The notes under the pieces were generated by a model that was not told the DNA's origin, did no database searches, and was given only the letters and a program-made list of their open reading frames with translations. Below are positions 17,879 to 27,070 of a stretch of DNA of 64,000 nt, piece after piece. The first letter of the stretch is position 1. Every line of letters begins with the position of its first letter. The stretch comes from Deltaproteobacteria bacterium Ga0077539 (GTDB taxonomy: Bacteria > Myxococcota_A > Polyangia > Polyangiales > Ga0077539), in assembly GCA_001465015.1 (NCBI GenBank), contig LNEO01000108.1:1-64000 (forward strand). The letters are read 5' to 3'. Position numbers and translations under genes: made by a program.

Positions 17879-20800
17879 GTGCGATTGGTTCTCCCTCGGT
17901 TTGTCGCGCACACCAGGCGTGGCCTCCCCACGTTGACCGCGATCGGCTCGATCTCTCTCGCGCTCGCGGGATGCGGCCCCGCTCGAGATCCCGGTTGCCT
18001 CGGGTCGGCTTCGGTTCAGTGCGTTCCGCCGCCTGCGTGTCGGGCGGTGCGGTTTGCGTGCTCGACGAGCGGCGCTGCGAGGGTGACGCGCATCACCACA
18101 CGCACCCAGCGCCCCGCAGGGCTCGACGCGCTCGCGTCCATCGGCGACTGGGTGCTCAGCAACGACAACGTCACCGTCGTCATCGACGACGTATCCCCGC
18201 CGCTCAGCCCCAACGCAACCACCGCGCAGCGCGTCGCGCACAATCGCTCGACGCACACCCATCACCTCGCGCCTTCGGGCGGCACGATCATCGACATCAG
18301 CCCCGCCGGCGGCACAGACCACCTCAATCAGATCTATCAGATCACCGGCATCGTTCCGCGCGACGCGCTTCACTACACGTCCATCGAGAGTCGACAGGAG
18401 GGCGACGTCGCGGTCGTGATCGCGCGCGGGTTTCTCGACGTCTCGACGGGCGGAGACGGACGCATGCTCGTGACCACGCGCTACGAGCTCAGGCCGTGCG
18501 ACCCCGGAGTGCGCGTGCGCACGGAGATGTACAACGGAGGACGCGTCGCGTGGTCGAGCTACCTCTCGGACGCCTGGTTTCTCGGGGATCGCTCGCAGAC
18601 GCCCTTCGTGCAGGGACGCGGACTCGGGTTCAGACACCCCGAGCTGATGCTCACCAACCTCGACGTGTCGCTCGTGCGAACGCCGTACATGGCCGCCTCG
18701 TCGCACGTCGGCGAAGACACTTCGTACGCGACGTTCTCTTGCACAGAGCCGCTGATGGACGGCGTCGTCGACCCGACCATCGTCGCGATGGGCCTGCCTC
18801 GAAGCTACGTCGCGCCCGGAGACGGTCTCGTCTTCGAGCGCATGATCGTCGCGAGTCGAGGCCCGGGCCTCGGCGCGCTCGAGCACGTCATGGCAGCGAG
18901 AAGGCAGCTCTTCGGAGAGCCGATCGCGTCGGTCCGCGGCACCGTCGAGCTGCCTCGCGGGCTCGGCTCGGAGCGAGTCGCGAGCGTCGTCTTCTACGAG
19001 CCCGCGCCGGACGGCAGCGATTCACCGACAGAGATCACGGTCTGGGCCGAAGCTGTCCCCGACGCGACCGGCGCGTATCGCGTGTCGCTCCCCGCCGGTC
19101 GCCGCTACCGAAGACAATGGTGGAGGCTCGGCCGTCCCTTTGGTGCGCCCGAAACGTTCGAGACTCCAGCGGGCGACGGAGCCACCGTCGAGCTCGGCGC
19201 CTTCCGCCCGCCGCCGCTCGGGACGATCCGAGCGAGCGTCACGATCAACGGTGAGGGCGTGCGCGGTCAGGACGCCGAGCTCGTCCTCGTTCCGGTCGAT
19301 CCTTCGACGGCGAGCTCGGTGCGAGGAAGCGTCTACGGCTTCTTCGACAGCGAACGCTGCGCGCCCTACCTCGGTCCGACCCACGGCGGATCACCAGGGT
19401 GCAACCGCGTGCTCGTGCGGGGCGGCACGACGGTCGAGTTCTTCGCTCCCAACGGAACCTACTGGGTCTACGCGCACGGCGGCCCCGAGCGAACCATCGC
19501 GCGCACCATGGTCACCGTCACCGAAGGCGCCCAGCAAACCGTGTCGCTCTCGCTCGCGCAGCTCAGGGTCTTTCCCCAGGAGAGCATGAGCGCGGACTTT
19601 CATGTGCACAGCGGTCGTAGCTTCGACACGTCGTTTCCCGAGACCGATCGCGTGTTGAGCTTCCTCGTCAACGACATCAACCTGATCGCAGCGACCGACC
19701 ACGACGTGACGACCAACTACGCTGCGGCGCTCGTCGCCCTCGGCGCGAATCAACGCGTCTTCGTCCAGCCCGGCGTCGAGATGACGCCGCTCATCCCGAG
19801 CCAGCGAATTCAGGGCGCGTCGCTGCCTCGCACCGTCGGTCACTTCAACGCCTGGCCGATCCCGTTCGACGATTCGCTTCCGCGCAACGGAGCGCCGTGG
19901 GACGAGCTCGTGCAGCCTGGCGAGCTCTTCGACCTGCTGCGCCCGATCGTCGATCGAAACGTCGGCGTCATGCGCGAACGCACCGGCGTGATTCAGCTCA
20001 ACCACCCGTACGCAGGCTCGAAGATCGGCCGCGACGAAGGCTACTTCCGAACGATCCGGTGGAACCCGACCACGCCCGTGCCGCGAGAGTTCGACCCCGC
20101 CGCGCCTCCCTCCCTGCTCGTCTATCGCCCGGGCGGCGCCGACGGCAACCGCAACGTCGACTTCGACACCATCGAGGCGATGCAAGGCAACGAGCTGCTC
20201 GAGAACATGCGCCATCGGCAGGGGTGGCACGGGCTGCTCAACGCCGGACACCTTCGCGCAGGGACCGCCGACAGCGACACGCACTCGCTCGCCGTCGAAC
20301 CAATGGGATTTCCCCGCAACATCGTGATCGGCGCAAACCGCCAGCGGTACAACTTCGTCACGTTCAACGCCCTCGTGCGCGAAGGCAGCATGGTCGGCAC
20401 AAACGGGCCGTACGTCGACGCCGCGATCGCGCCGAGCGGCAGCTTCGAAGCGGGAAGCGCCGGGCCCTCCGTCCGCAGCCCCATCGCGATCACCGCGAGC
20501 GCGAGGCTGCGAATCGCCGTGCGCGCCGCGCCATGGATCCCCGTCGAAGAGGTGCGCATCGTCGTCAACGGGCGCATCGCTCGCTCCATCACCGACGGGA
20601 TCAGCCGCCCCACAGACCCGTTTGCAACCGTCGGTCTCGACCGATACGCCGGTGAGTTCTCGCTGAGCGAGCTCGGCGTCACCGCCGACTCGTGGATCAT
20701 CGTCGAGGCAGGCCTGCGCCTGCCCACCATCATCGACAGCGACAACGACGGGCTCTTCGATCGGGCAGACTTCAACGGCGACGGCGTCGCGAACGAAGAG

Positions 20801-20935
20801 CACCCGGCCGCTCCTCGCGCCGAGGACCCGCGCTTTCACAGCAACGTGATCGTCCCGGGCATGTGGAGCTGGGGATTCACCAACCCCTTCGTCGTCGACC
20901 CCAACGGCGGAAGCTGGGAGGCGCCCAACCGATGA
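17879..20935 (+). CDS. Large PHP-like lipoprotein
   Basis: This is a 1018-residue lipoprotein (lipobox SLALAGC near residue 31). It starts at GTG 17879; a GTG at 17846 is also possible. The N-terminal 450 residues are beta-rich. A beta-sandwich or carboxypeptidase-regulatory-like segment follows (VRGTVELPRG, TINGEGVRGQDAELVLVP). From about residue 580 there is a PHP-like metal-dependent phosphoesterase region with DFHVHSGRSFD, AATDHDVTTNY, a GVEMT motif and a later GTADSDTHS. A calcium-binding-like acidic stretch (DSDNDGLFDRADFNGDG) lies near the C-terminus. It is probably periplasmic. It is coupled by ATGA overlap to the probable beta-barrel gene downstream. Confidence 0.82.
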   Translation: MRLVLPRFVAHTRRGLPTLTAIGSISLALAGCGPARDPGCLGSASVQCVPPPACRAVRFACSTSGAARVTRITTRTQRPAGLDALASIGDWVLSNDNVTVVIDDVSPPLSPNATTAQRVAHNRSTHTHHLAPSGGTIIDISPAGGTDHLNQIYQITGIVPRDALHYTSIESRQEGDVAVVIARGFLDVSTGGDGRMLVTTRYELRPCDPGVRVRTEMYNGGRVAWSSYLSDAWFLGDRSQTPFVQGRGLGFRHPELMLTNLDVSLVRTPYMAASSHVGEDTSYATFSCTEPLMDGVVDPTIVAMGLPRSYVAPGDGLVFERMIVASRGPGLGALEHVMAARRQLFGEPIASVRGTVELPRGLGSERVASVVFYEPAPDGSDSPTEITVWAEAVPDATGAYRVSLPAGRRYRRQWWRLGRPFGAPETFETPAGDGATVELGAFRPPPLGTIRASVTINGEGVRGQDAELVLVPVDPSTASSVRGSVYGFFDSERCAPYLGPTHGGSPGCNRVLVRGGTTVEFFAPNGTYWVYAHGGPERTIARTMVTVTEGAQQTVSLSLAQLRVFPQESMSADFHVHSGRSFDTSFPETDRVLSFLVNDINLIAATDHDVTTNYAAALVALGANQRVFVQPGVEMTPLIPSQRIQGASLPRTVGHFNAWPIPFDDSLPRNGAPWDELVQPGELFDLLRPIVDRNVGVMRERTGVIQLNHPYAGSKIGRDEGYFRTIRWNPTTPVPREFDPAAPPSLLVYRPGGADGNRNVDFDTIEAMQGNELLENMRHRQGWHGLLNAGHLRAGTADSDTHSLAVEPMGFPRNIVIGANRQRYNFVTFNALVREGSMVGTNGPYVDAAIAPSGSFEAGSAGPSVRSPIAITASARLRIAVRAAPWIPVEEVRIVVNGRIARSITDGISRPTDPFATVGLDRYAGEFSLSELGVTADSWIIVEAGLRLPTIIDSDNDGLFDRADFNGDGVANEEHPAAPRAEDPRFHSNVIVPGMWSWGFTNPFVVDPNGGSWEAPNR

Positions 20936-21822
20936 ACCGCCGTTCACTCTCGGCCGCGCTGCTCCTCACGTTGACCGCGCTCGCGTCGCAAGCGAACGCA
21001 CAAGAAATCATGCTGAGCGGTCCGCTGCGGGGCGGCGAGGCGCCCGACCCATGCGTTCGGCAGAGGACCGCCCCTCGCGCGCCCATCGAAATCGCCCTGG
21101 GAATCCCAGGCGCACCCGCGCTCGGGGCCCTCGGCTCGTCGCCGAGCGCGTGCCGCTACCTGGGCTTCTCCGTCGGCGGACGCATGGGGCTCCTCATCGC
21201 GACGTCGTCCTTCTACGGCGCGATCGACGCAGAGGCGCACCTCTCCGGCGCCGTGCCCATCGGCGACGCCAGAGACAGTTGGATCGAGCTCTCGTTCGAC
21301 GCCGTGCGCTACCGGACCGTCATCAACGCCTCGGTCGTCACCGCGCCGATCGACATGGGAGCCGCGACCATCACGGTGAACCACATCGTCGCCAGCGACG
21401 AGACGGTGTCTGTCTCGCTCTTCGGGCGCGTGCTCTTGCCGACAGAGCTCGGCCTTCGGTACGCCGCGCGCCTGGGCGCAGAGCCCGGCATGTCGATCGT
21501 CTGGGCGCCACATCGCAAGGTCTCGCTTCACGGCGCGCTCTCGTTGCCAATCACCGCGACGGTGTCCGCGGCGAACACGTTGTTCACGTTTACGCCGCGC
21601 GCGACGCTGGACGCGCTGTGGCACCCCGTCTCGCCCTTCGAGCTCGGCGCTGGCATCGAGGTCCGCGGTGGGCTCGACGGATTCGAGTACTTCGCCCCGA
21701 GGGTCGCGCTTCGCGCGCACTTCGCGCGGGTCGCGTTCATCGACCTCTCGGCGATGGCGCCGCTGTTCGGGCTCGAGCGTCAGCTCGCGCGCGGCGCGCT
21801 CACGTACGGGATGCGCTGGTAG
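20932..21822 (+). CDS. Probable outer-membrane beta-barrel protein
   Basis: The ATG overlaps the stop of the upstream PHP-like gene (ATGA). A signal peptide (about residues 1-23, ending SQANAQ) leads into a 270-residue sequence of alternating polar and hydrophobic residues: GFSVGGRMGLLIATSS, EAHLSGAVPI, SWIELSFDAVRYRTVINASV and VALRAHFARVAFIDLSAMA. The protein ends in Trp, which fits an outer-membrane barrel closing strand. There is no recognisable family. Its 3-prime end overlaps the convergent GGDEF gene by 23 bases. It is probably the membrane partner of the preceding lipoprotein. Confidence 0.72.
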   Translation: MNRRSLSAALLLTLTALASQANAQEIMLSGPLRGGEAPDPCVRQRTAPRAPIEIALGIPGAPALGALGSSPSACRYLGFSVGGRMGLLIATSSFYGAIDAEAHLSGAVPIGDARDSWIELSFDAVRYRTVINASVVTAPIDMGAATITVNHIVASDETVSVSLFGRVLLPTELGLRYAARLGAEPGMSIVWAPHRKVSLHGALSLPITATVSAANTLFTFTPRATLDALWHPVSPFELGAGIEVRGGLDGFEYFAPRVALRAHFARVAFIDLSAMAPLFGLERQLARGALTYGMRW

Positions 21823-22672
21823 CGCGACGGCGCTCGCTCTTGTCTGCGTACATGCGCTGGTCCGCGCGCTTCATCACCGCGGCCAGCGGCTCATCGCTTC
21901 GCCGGACAGCGCCGCCCACCGAGAGCGACAGGCGAGCGCCGCGGGCCTCGACCGTCGAGCGCTCGCAACACTCACGAATACGCGCGATCGCGCGCGCGAC
22001 CGCCTCGTGATCACCGCCGACGATGATCAGGACGAACTCGTCGCCTCCGAGCCGGGCGACAATGTCACCGTCGCGCGCGGCCGCCGTCATCGCTTCCGCG
22101 GCCGCGACGATCAGCGCGTCGCCCGCTTCGTGTCCGAGCCGATCGTTGACCACCTTGAGCCCGTCGACGTCGGCGATCACCGCGGCGTAGCTTCGCTCGT
22201 TTGCGTCGAGAGAATCCCGACGCTCTTCGAGGAGCGCGCGGTTGAAGCAACCCGTGAGCGCGTCGTGGGTGCTCGCGTGGAGCAACCGCGCTTCGACCGC
22301 GCGGCGCTCGCTCGCGTCACGGACACAGACCAGCGCGAGCGGCTGGCCATTCGGGTTCCAACGCGACGCTGACACCTCGACGGCGAGCGCTGCGCCGTTC
22401 ACGAGGAGCGCGCAGGGCGCTTCCCTCGCGACAAGGTCACCGTCGACGATGCTCTGCAGAGAACCGCTCGAGAGCGGGTGGCTCTCGGCCGCGGAGGCGA
22501 GCGCGCCCACGATGCGATCGAGCCGCGCGCCGACGCCCAGGAGAGAGCGGGCGACTTGATTAGCGAACACAATATCACCGTCCCGGGTGACGGCGAGCAC
22601 AGCGACCGGCAACGCGTCGAGCAAGCCTGAGTGTCCTGGATCGAGCGCCGACCGATGGACCATCGAACACAT
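21800..22672 (-). CDS. PAS-GGDEF diguanylate cyclase
   Basis: The 290-residue protein carries a PAS-like sensor domain (about residues 15-120, LLDALPVAVLAVTRDGDIVFANQVA) and a GGDEF domain. The active-site GGDEF is intact (RLGGDEFVLI), with HDALTGCFNRALLEE at its start and FSVGGA-like LSLSVGGAV and RADQRMYADK near its end. It should make cyclic di-GMP. No RxxD inhibitory site is obvious just before GGDEF: the sequence there is RDGDIVARLGGDEF, so an RDGD match (RxxD) is present 5 residues upstream and product inhibition is likely. ATG at 22672 or 22663 are both possible. The upstream gene on the same strand ends 28 bases away. Confidence 0.88.
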   Translation of the reverse strand: MCSMVHRSALDPGHSGLLDALPVAVLAVTRDGDIVFANQVARSLLGVGARLDRIVGALASAAESHPLSSGSLQSIVDGDLVAREAPCALLVNGAALAVEVSASRWNPNGQPLALVCVRDASERRAVEARLLHASTHDALTGCFNRALLEERRDSLDANERSYAAVIADVDGLKVVNDRLGHEAGDALIVAAAEAMTAAARDGDIVARLGGDEFVLIIVGGDHEAVARAIARIRECCERSTVEARGARLSLSVGGAVRRSDEPLAAVMKRADQRMYADKSERRRATSASRT

Positions 22673-22700
22673 CGTAGCAGAGCGACGAGCAGCGCCGCCG

Positions 22701-23771
22701 CTACTGAACGAGCCCGCGCTGCTTGAGGTCGACGAGCAGCGCGAGCGTGTCTTCGCGCGGCATGCTCGCGACGTCGATGATGTCTTCGACCGTCGAGACA
22801 CCGTCGAGGAGCGACAAGAGATAGCCCGCGCGGTGGTCGAGATCCATCGTGCGAATGACGGCGGACTGCGCGATGACCGAGAGCGTCGCGCCGAGCCCGC
22901 CGAGCTCGGACTCGTAGTCGACCGGCGCTTCGGCCGACAGCAGCCGCGGCGCCTCTTGTGAGGGATACTGAGCGCGCGCCCACTCGGCCTCGAGCTGGTC
23001 CGCCAGACCATCGCTCGAAGACGCTCGCAGGAGCTCGATCAGGTCGAGCGCGTCAGCGAAGGCCCCTTCAGCGATCAGCGCGCGGGCGCGATCGGCGCGC
23101 TGCTGTCGGCGCGCGTGAACGTCGACGCTGGGGCGCAGCGAAGGCGTCGCGGGCGGATGCGAAGACATCGGCGCTGCGGTGGTCGGCGCGTAGGTCGGAA
23201 CGAGGACCGGCGGCGGCAACGGCAGCTCAGCCTCGAGCATCGGGTCGATGTCGATCGAGTCGTCCTGAGGAGCGGAGAAATCGAGCGCCGCGCCGTCCCA
23301 CACCTCAGTGGCGTCACCAAACTCGAACGCTGCTTCGTCGATGATCGGCTCGATGGGCTTGAGCTGCGACGACTCGAAAGCCAGGTCGACCTCGGGATCG
23401 GGTCGCTCGAGCCGCACGCGCTCGTCGGTCATGGACGGGGCTTGGGGCGGGATCGACTGCTCGATCGGAAGCGCGAAGTCGAAGTCCAGATCGAGCCCGA
23501 ACGCATCGGCGACATCTTGCGACGCGCCCGCCGGCGGCGGTGGTGGTGCAGGCGGCGCGAGCGGGACGACCACGCGGCGCATCGCGCCTTGCGAGGGTGT
23601 TCTCTTCGCCTTCGGCGCTACCGACGGAGCGGGCCCGAAGAGGGCTTCGGTGGGAAAATCACCGGTCGTCCTGAGTTCATCTTGTTCGCCAGACGACCGA
23701 GCAGAACGCTGCCCATCACGCTCGATGGGCGGGTCGTTGTGCTTTGGTTTCGAGTCTCGCGTCGCGCTCAT
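22701..23771 (-). CDS. Hypothetical protein with low-complexity N-terminus and winged-helix-like C-terminus
   Basis: The 356-residue protein has no signal peptide. Its first 215 residues are Pro/Ala/Asp-rich and probably disordered (for example a PPAPPPPPAG run and stretches of alternating Asp and Phe). A helical region near residues 215-260 (RARALIAEGAFADALDLIELLR) looks like a TPR-type hairpin. The C-terminal 60 residues (HRAGYLLSLLDGVSTVEDIIDVASM, then EDTLALLVDLKQRGLV) resemble the winged-helix tail seen on many myxobacterial regulatory proteins. It may be a signalling adaptor. It sits between the diguanylate cyclase and the Hsp70 gene on the same strand. Confidence 0.7.
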   Translation of the reverse strand: MSATRDSKPKHNDPPIERDGQRSARSSGEQDELRTTGDFPTEALFGPAPSVAPKAKRTPSQGAMRRVVVPLAPPAPPPPPAGASQDVADAFGLDLDFDFALPIEQSIPPQAPSMTDERVRLERPDPEVDLAFESSQLKPIEPIIDEAAFEFGDATEVWDGAALDFSAPQDDSIDIDPMLEAELPLPPPVLVPTYAPTTAAPMSSHPPATPSLRPSVDVHARRQQRADRARALIAEGAFADALDLIELLRASSSDGLADQLEAEWARAQYPSQEAPRLLSAEAPVDYESELGGLGATLSVIAQSAVIRTMDLDHRAGYLLSLLDGVSTVEDIIDVASMPREDTLALLVDLKQRGLVQ

Positions 23772-23822
23772 TTCGAGGGTCGCAGCTGAAGAGCAACATC
23801 GTATCCGGTTTTTACGGAATGT

Positions 23823-25646
23823 TCACGTCCGCGCGACGACTCCTTTGAACACACGAAGTGTGCGTGAGAGTGCGTCCGACTGCTCCTTGAGGAGCATGAC
23901 GTCCTTCTTCGAGACCGCCTGGCGCGCGCGCTCGATCACGCCGCGCGCTCGTTCGAGCGCATCGCGTCCGAAGTCGCTCGAGCCGACCACTTTCTCCACG
24001 GGCACGAACATCTTCTCGACCTCGTGGATGAGACCCTCGACCTCCTGGCGCTTGGCTTCGAACTCCTCGCCCGCCTTTCGGTCGACGGCGAAGCGCTTGC
24101 CCTCCTCGACCATCGAGCGAATCTCGTCCTTCGTGAGGCCCGACGTCGCCGCGACAGTGATCGATTGATCACGGCCAGTCTCCAGGTCCTTCGCGCGCAC
24201 CGAGACGATCCCGTCCGCGTTGATATCGAAGGTCACGTCGATCTCGATGCTCCCTGCCGGCGCCCTCCGCAGCCCGTCCAGGATGAACTCGCCGAGCAGC
24301 TCGTTGTCGGCGCCGCGCTCGTGCTCGCCCTGCATCACCAGGATCTTCACCGCGGTCTGGTTGTCGCGCGACGTCGTAAACGTGCGCGTCCTCGCGGTGG
24401 GAACCGTCGTGTTCTGCGGGATCAGCGGCTCCGTTGCGCCACCAGCGACCATCACGCCGAGCGTGTGCGGCGTGACGTCGAGCAGGATCATCTTGTTGCC
24501 CTGCTCGACGAGCGCAGCGCCCTGGATCGCCGCGCCGAGCGCGACGACCTCGTCGGGATGCACGCCCTTGCTCGGCTCCCGCCCGAAGAACTGCGCGACC
24601 GCGCGCTCGATGGACGGAACGCGGGTCATTCCACCGACGAGGACGACGTCTTCGATCTCGTCGCGCCCGATGCCGGCGTCGTCGAGCGTCTGGTCCATGA
24701 TGTCGACCGTCCGCTGCACGAGGTCGCCGGTGAGCTGCTCGAACTCTGCGCGCGTGAGCACCCGCTGCAGGTGCAGCGCTTCGTTGCGCCCCGACGTGAT
24801 GATGAACGGGAGGTTGACCTCTGTCTCGCGTTGCTGCGACAGCTCGATCTTGGCCTTCTCTGCAGCGTCCTTGAGTCGCTGCAGCGCCATGCGATCGCCT
24901 CGCAGATCGACGCCGTGCTCGGATTTGAACCCGTCGACGAGCCAGTCGATGATCCGCGTGTCCCAGTCCTCGCCGCCGAGAAACGTGTCACCCGCGGTCG
25001 AGATGACCTTGAACACCCCGTCCGAGCTCATCTCGAGCACGGAGATGTCGAACGTCCCTCCGCCGAGATCGTACACAGCGACCTGCTTGTCCAAGCGACG
25101 ACCGAAGCCGTACGCCAGCGCCGCCGCGGTCGGCTCGTTGATGATGCGAATCACCTCGAGCCCGGCGATCATTCCGGCGTCCTTCGTGGCCTGCCGCTGG
25201 TTGTCGTTGAAGTACGCCGGGACGGTGATGACCGCCTTGTGCACTTCCTGGCCGAGGTACTCCTCGGCGATCGCCTTCATCTCCGACAGGACCATCGCCG
25301 AGATCTCGGGCACCGCGTACGAGCGGTCTCGCAGCTCGATGCGCACGTCCTGGTGCGGTCCCTCGACGAGCTTGAACGACGCGGACTTGAGGACCTGCTT
25401 GATGGGTTCGCTGTTCCACTTGCGACCGATCAGCCGCTTGGCCGCGTAGACCGTGAACTCAGCGTTGGTAATCGACTGCCGCTTCGCGAGATGGCCGACG
25501 AGACGCTTTTTCGTCTCGGTCATCGCGATCATCGACGGCGTCGTCTTGTAGCCCTGGCGATTCGGCAACACGGTGGGTACGCCGTTTTGCACCACCGCAA
25601 CACACGAGTTGGTGGTACCCAGGTCGATCCCGATCACGTACTCCAT
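23823..25646 (-). CDS. Hsp70 chaperone (DnaK family)
   Basis: This is a 607-residue Hsp70. The ATPase domain starts IGIDLGTTNSCVAVV and includes AVITVPAYFNDNQRQATKDAG, IINEPTAAALAYGFG, YDLGGGTFDISVLEM and VVLVGGMTRVP. The substrate domain contains DVTPHTLGV, then PTARTRTFTTSRDNQTAV and a helical lid. It ends RVFKGVVART and so lacks the acidic EEVD-like tail of housekeeping DnaK. It is about 30 residues shorter than E. coli DnaK. Neither dnaJ nor grpE flanks it in the usual order; the gene upstream on the same strand encodes a divergent J-domain protein. It is probably an extra, specialised paralogue. Confidence 0.95.
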   Translation of the reverse strand: MEYVIGIDLGTTNSCVAVVQNGVPTVLPNRQGYKTTPSMIAMTETKKRLVGHLAKRQSITNAEFTVYAAKRLIGRKWNSEPIKQVLKSASFKLVEGPHQDVRIELRDRSYAVPEISAMVLSEMKAIAEEYLGQEVHKAVITVPAYFNDNQRQATKDAGMIAGLEVIRIINEPTAAALAYGFGRRLDKQVAVYDLGGGTFDISVLEMSSDGVFKVISTAGDTFLGGEDWDTRIIDWLVDGFKSEHGVDLRGDRMALQRLKDAAEKAKIELSQQRETEVNLPFIITSGRNEALHLQRVLTRAEFEQLTGDLVQRTVDIMDQTLDDAGIGRDEIEDVVLVGGMTRVPSIERAVAQFFGREPSKGVHPDEVVALGAAIQGAALVEQGNKMILLDVTPHTLGVMVAGGATEPLIPQNTTVPTARTRTFTTSRDNQTAVKILVMQGEHERGADNELLGEFILDGLRRAPAGSIEIDVTFDINADGIVSVRAKDLETGRDQSITVAATSGLTKDEIRSMVEEGKRFAVDRKAGEEFEAKRQEVEGLIHEVEKMFVPVEKVVGSSDFGRDALERARGVIERARQAVSKKDVMLLKEQSDALSRTLRVFKGVVART

Positions 25647-25754
25647 CGTTGACTTGGCGCTCCTCGTGCGGCGGGTCGCGTCCGAGGCACCCGTCGCAAC
25701 CGCGCGATCGCGGCAGTAACAGAGTGTCAGATTGCCAAGCGAATTGCGAGCCTC

Positions 25755-27005
25755 TCAGCGCAGACGCGCCAGAAAGTCTTTGACCGCCAGCGAGGTCGGG
25801 TCGACCTTCGCCGCTTGCTCGACGGCGGCCTTTGCGCTCGCAGGCTTTCCCGCCAATTCGAAGACCTCAGCCAGCAGCAAGTACGGTTCGACGCGCCGAG
25901 GAGCGATCGCGCTCGCCTTTCGCGCGGCGTCGGCTGCGCGGGCCAGCTCTTTTCCCGTCGCCAGCAGACATCGGCCCAGCCGGTAGTTGGGCTCGAACTC
26001 TTCCGGCTTGACCGCGGCGACCTTGCCCCAGAGCGCTGCAGCCTGCGCAAACTGCCGCGATCTTTCTGCCTCACGCGCGGCCTCCGTGTGCTTGGGCGCG
26101 AGCTGGAGCAACAGCTGCCGCTGCAGCTCGAGCGCCTCCTGCTCGAGCGCTTTGTCGTCCGGAAAGATCCCTCGGAGGATCTGAACAGTGTTCGACGCGC
26201 CGACGAAATCGCCCCGCGCTACCAGAGCGCGCACCGACGCGCGCAGCTCCTCGACCTTCTGGCGCTGGGCGATGTCCGGCCGGTTCGAGAACTGTGACTG
26301 CAAAGAGGCCGCTGCGCTCACGGGCGGCTGCACCGCCGGCATCGCAGACTGCGAGAGTGATCGACTGCCCGCGAGCTTTCGCGCGAGCGCGTCGCGCGCC
26401 GCGCGCTGTTGCTCTTCGCTCGGCGGCGTCATCGCGGGCCCCGGCGCTCGCAGGACGTTGCCCGACGTCGTACTCGGGCCGGGTACGGGCTCCGCTGGCT
26501 GCAACGGCTTGAGCTGTTGCGTGTGCTGCGTGGCTCCCGGCGGTCGAATCGGCGAGCTCGCGGTCGGCGCCGCGACAGCCGACGGAACAACGGTCGCTGG
26601 CCTCGCGGGAGCAGGACTCGGCGACGCCTCCACGCTCTGCGTGGGCGCCGCGGTCTCGGGCGCGGTCGGGGCGGCGATCAGCGGGCGATCGGGCTTCAGA
26701 CCGATCGTTCGGTCGTACTCCGCTCGCTGGTTCTTGTTCGACAACACATCGTACGCGCCCGTCAGGGCGCGAAAGATCGCCTCGAGCTTCTCGCGATACT
26801 TCCCGAGGTTTCGCCCGTAGAACGCGTCTGGGTGAAACTGCTTCGAGAGCCGAAAGTACGCGTCGCGAACGGTCCTTCGATCGACGTTGTCGGCAACCTT
26901 CAACAGCTCGTACAGCGTGCCCCCCTCGAGCAGCATGGACATGCCGTCGATGTCTGCGCGCTCGGTCGCAGTGAGGTCTGCCGTACTTCTCCCGTCGTCT
27001 GCCAT
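25755..27005 (-). CDS. J-domain protein with TPR region
   Basis: This 416-residue protein has a J domain at about residues 30-100, with TLYELLKVADNVDRRTVRDAYFRL, the HPD motif in KQFHPDAFYG, and YDVLSNKNQRAEYD at its end. The HPD tripeptide needed to stimulate Hsp70 is intact. A Pro/Ala/Ser-rich linker follows (about 105-230), then TPR-like helices (LRASVRALVARGDFVGASNTVQ, FAQAAALWGKVAAVKP, YRLGRCLLATG, EPYLLLAEVFELAGKPASAK). It lies 108 bases upstream of the Hsp70 gene and is very probably its dedicated co-chaperone. The N-terminal tail before the J domain is acidic and unassigned. Confidence 0.88.
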   Translation of the reverse strand: MADDGRSTADLTATERADIDGMSMLLEGGTLYELLKVADNVDRRTVRDAYFRLSKQFHPDAFYGRNLGKYREKLEAIFRALTGAYDVLSNKNQRAEYDRTIGLKPDRPLIAAPTAPETAAPTQSVEASPSPAPARPATVVPSAVAAPTASSPIRPPGATQHTQQLKPLQPAEPVPGPSTTSGNVLRAPGPAMTPPSEEQQRAARDALARKLAGSRSLSQSAMPAVQPPVSAAASLQSQFSNRPDIAQRQKVEELRASVRALVARGDFVGASNTVQILRGIFPDDKALEQEALELQRQLLLQLAPKHTEAAREAERSRQFAQAAALWGKVAAVKPEEFEPNYRLGRCLLATGKELARAADAARKASAIAPRRVEPYLLLAEVFELAGKPASAKAAVEQAAKVDPTSLAVKDFLARLR

Positions 27006-27070
27006 CCTCGAGTGCAGACGTTAGCAGAACTGCCCGCCTCCCGAGCAACCATCAGGCCTCACACGACCTA

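Noticed and set aside
24024..25652. A 542-codon plus-strand open frame
   Set aside because: It is antisense to the Hsp70 gene and is rich in Arg, Asp and Leu without any domain.
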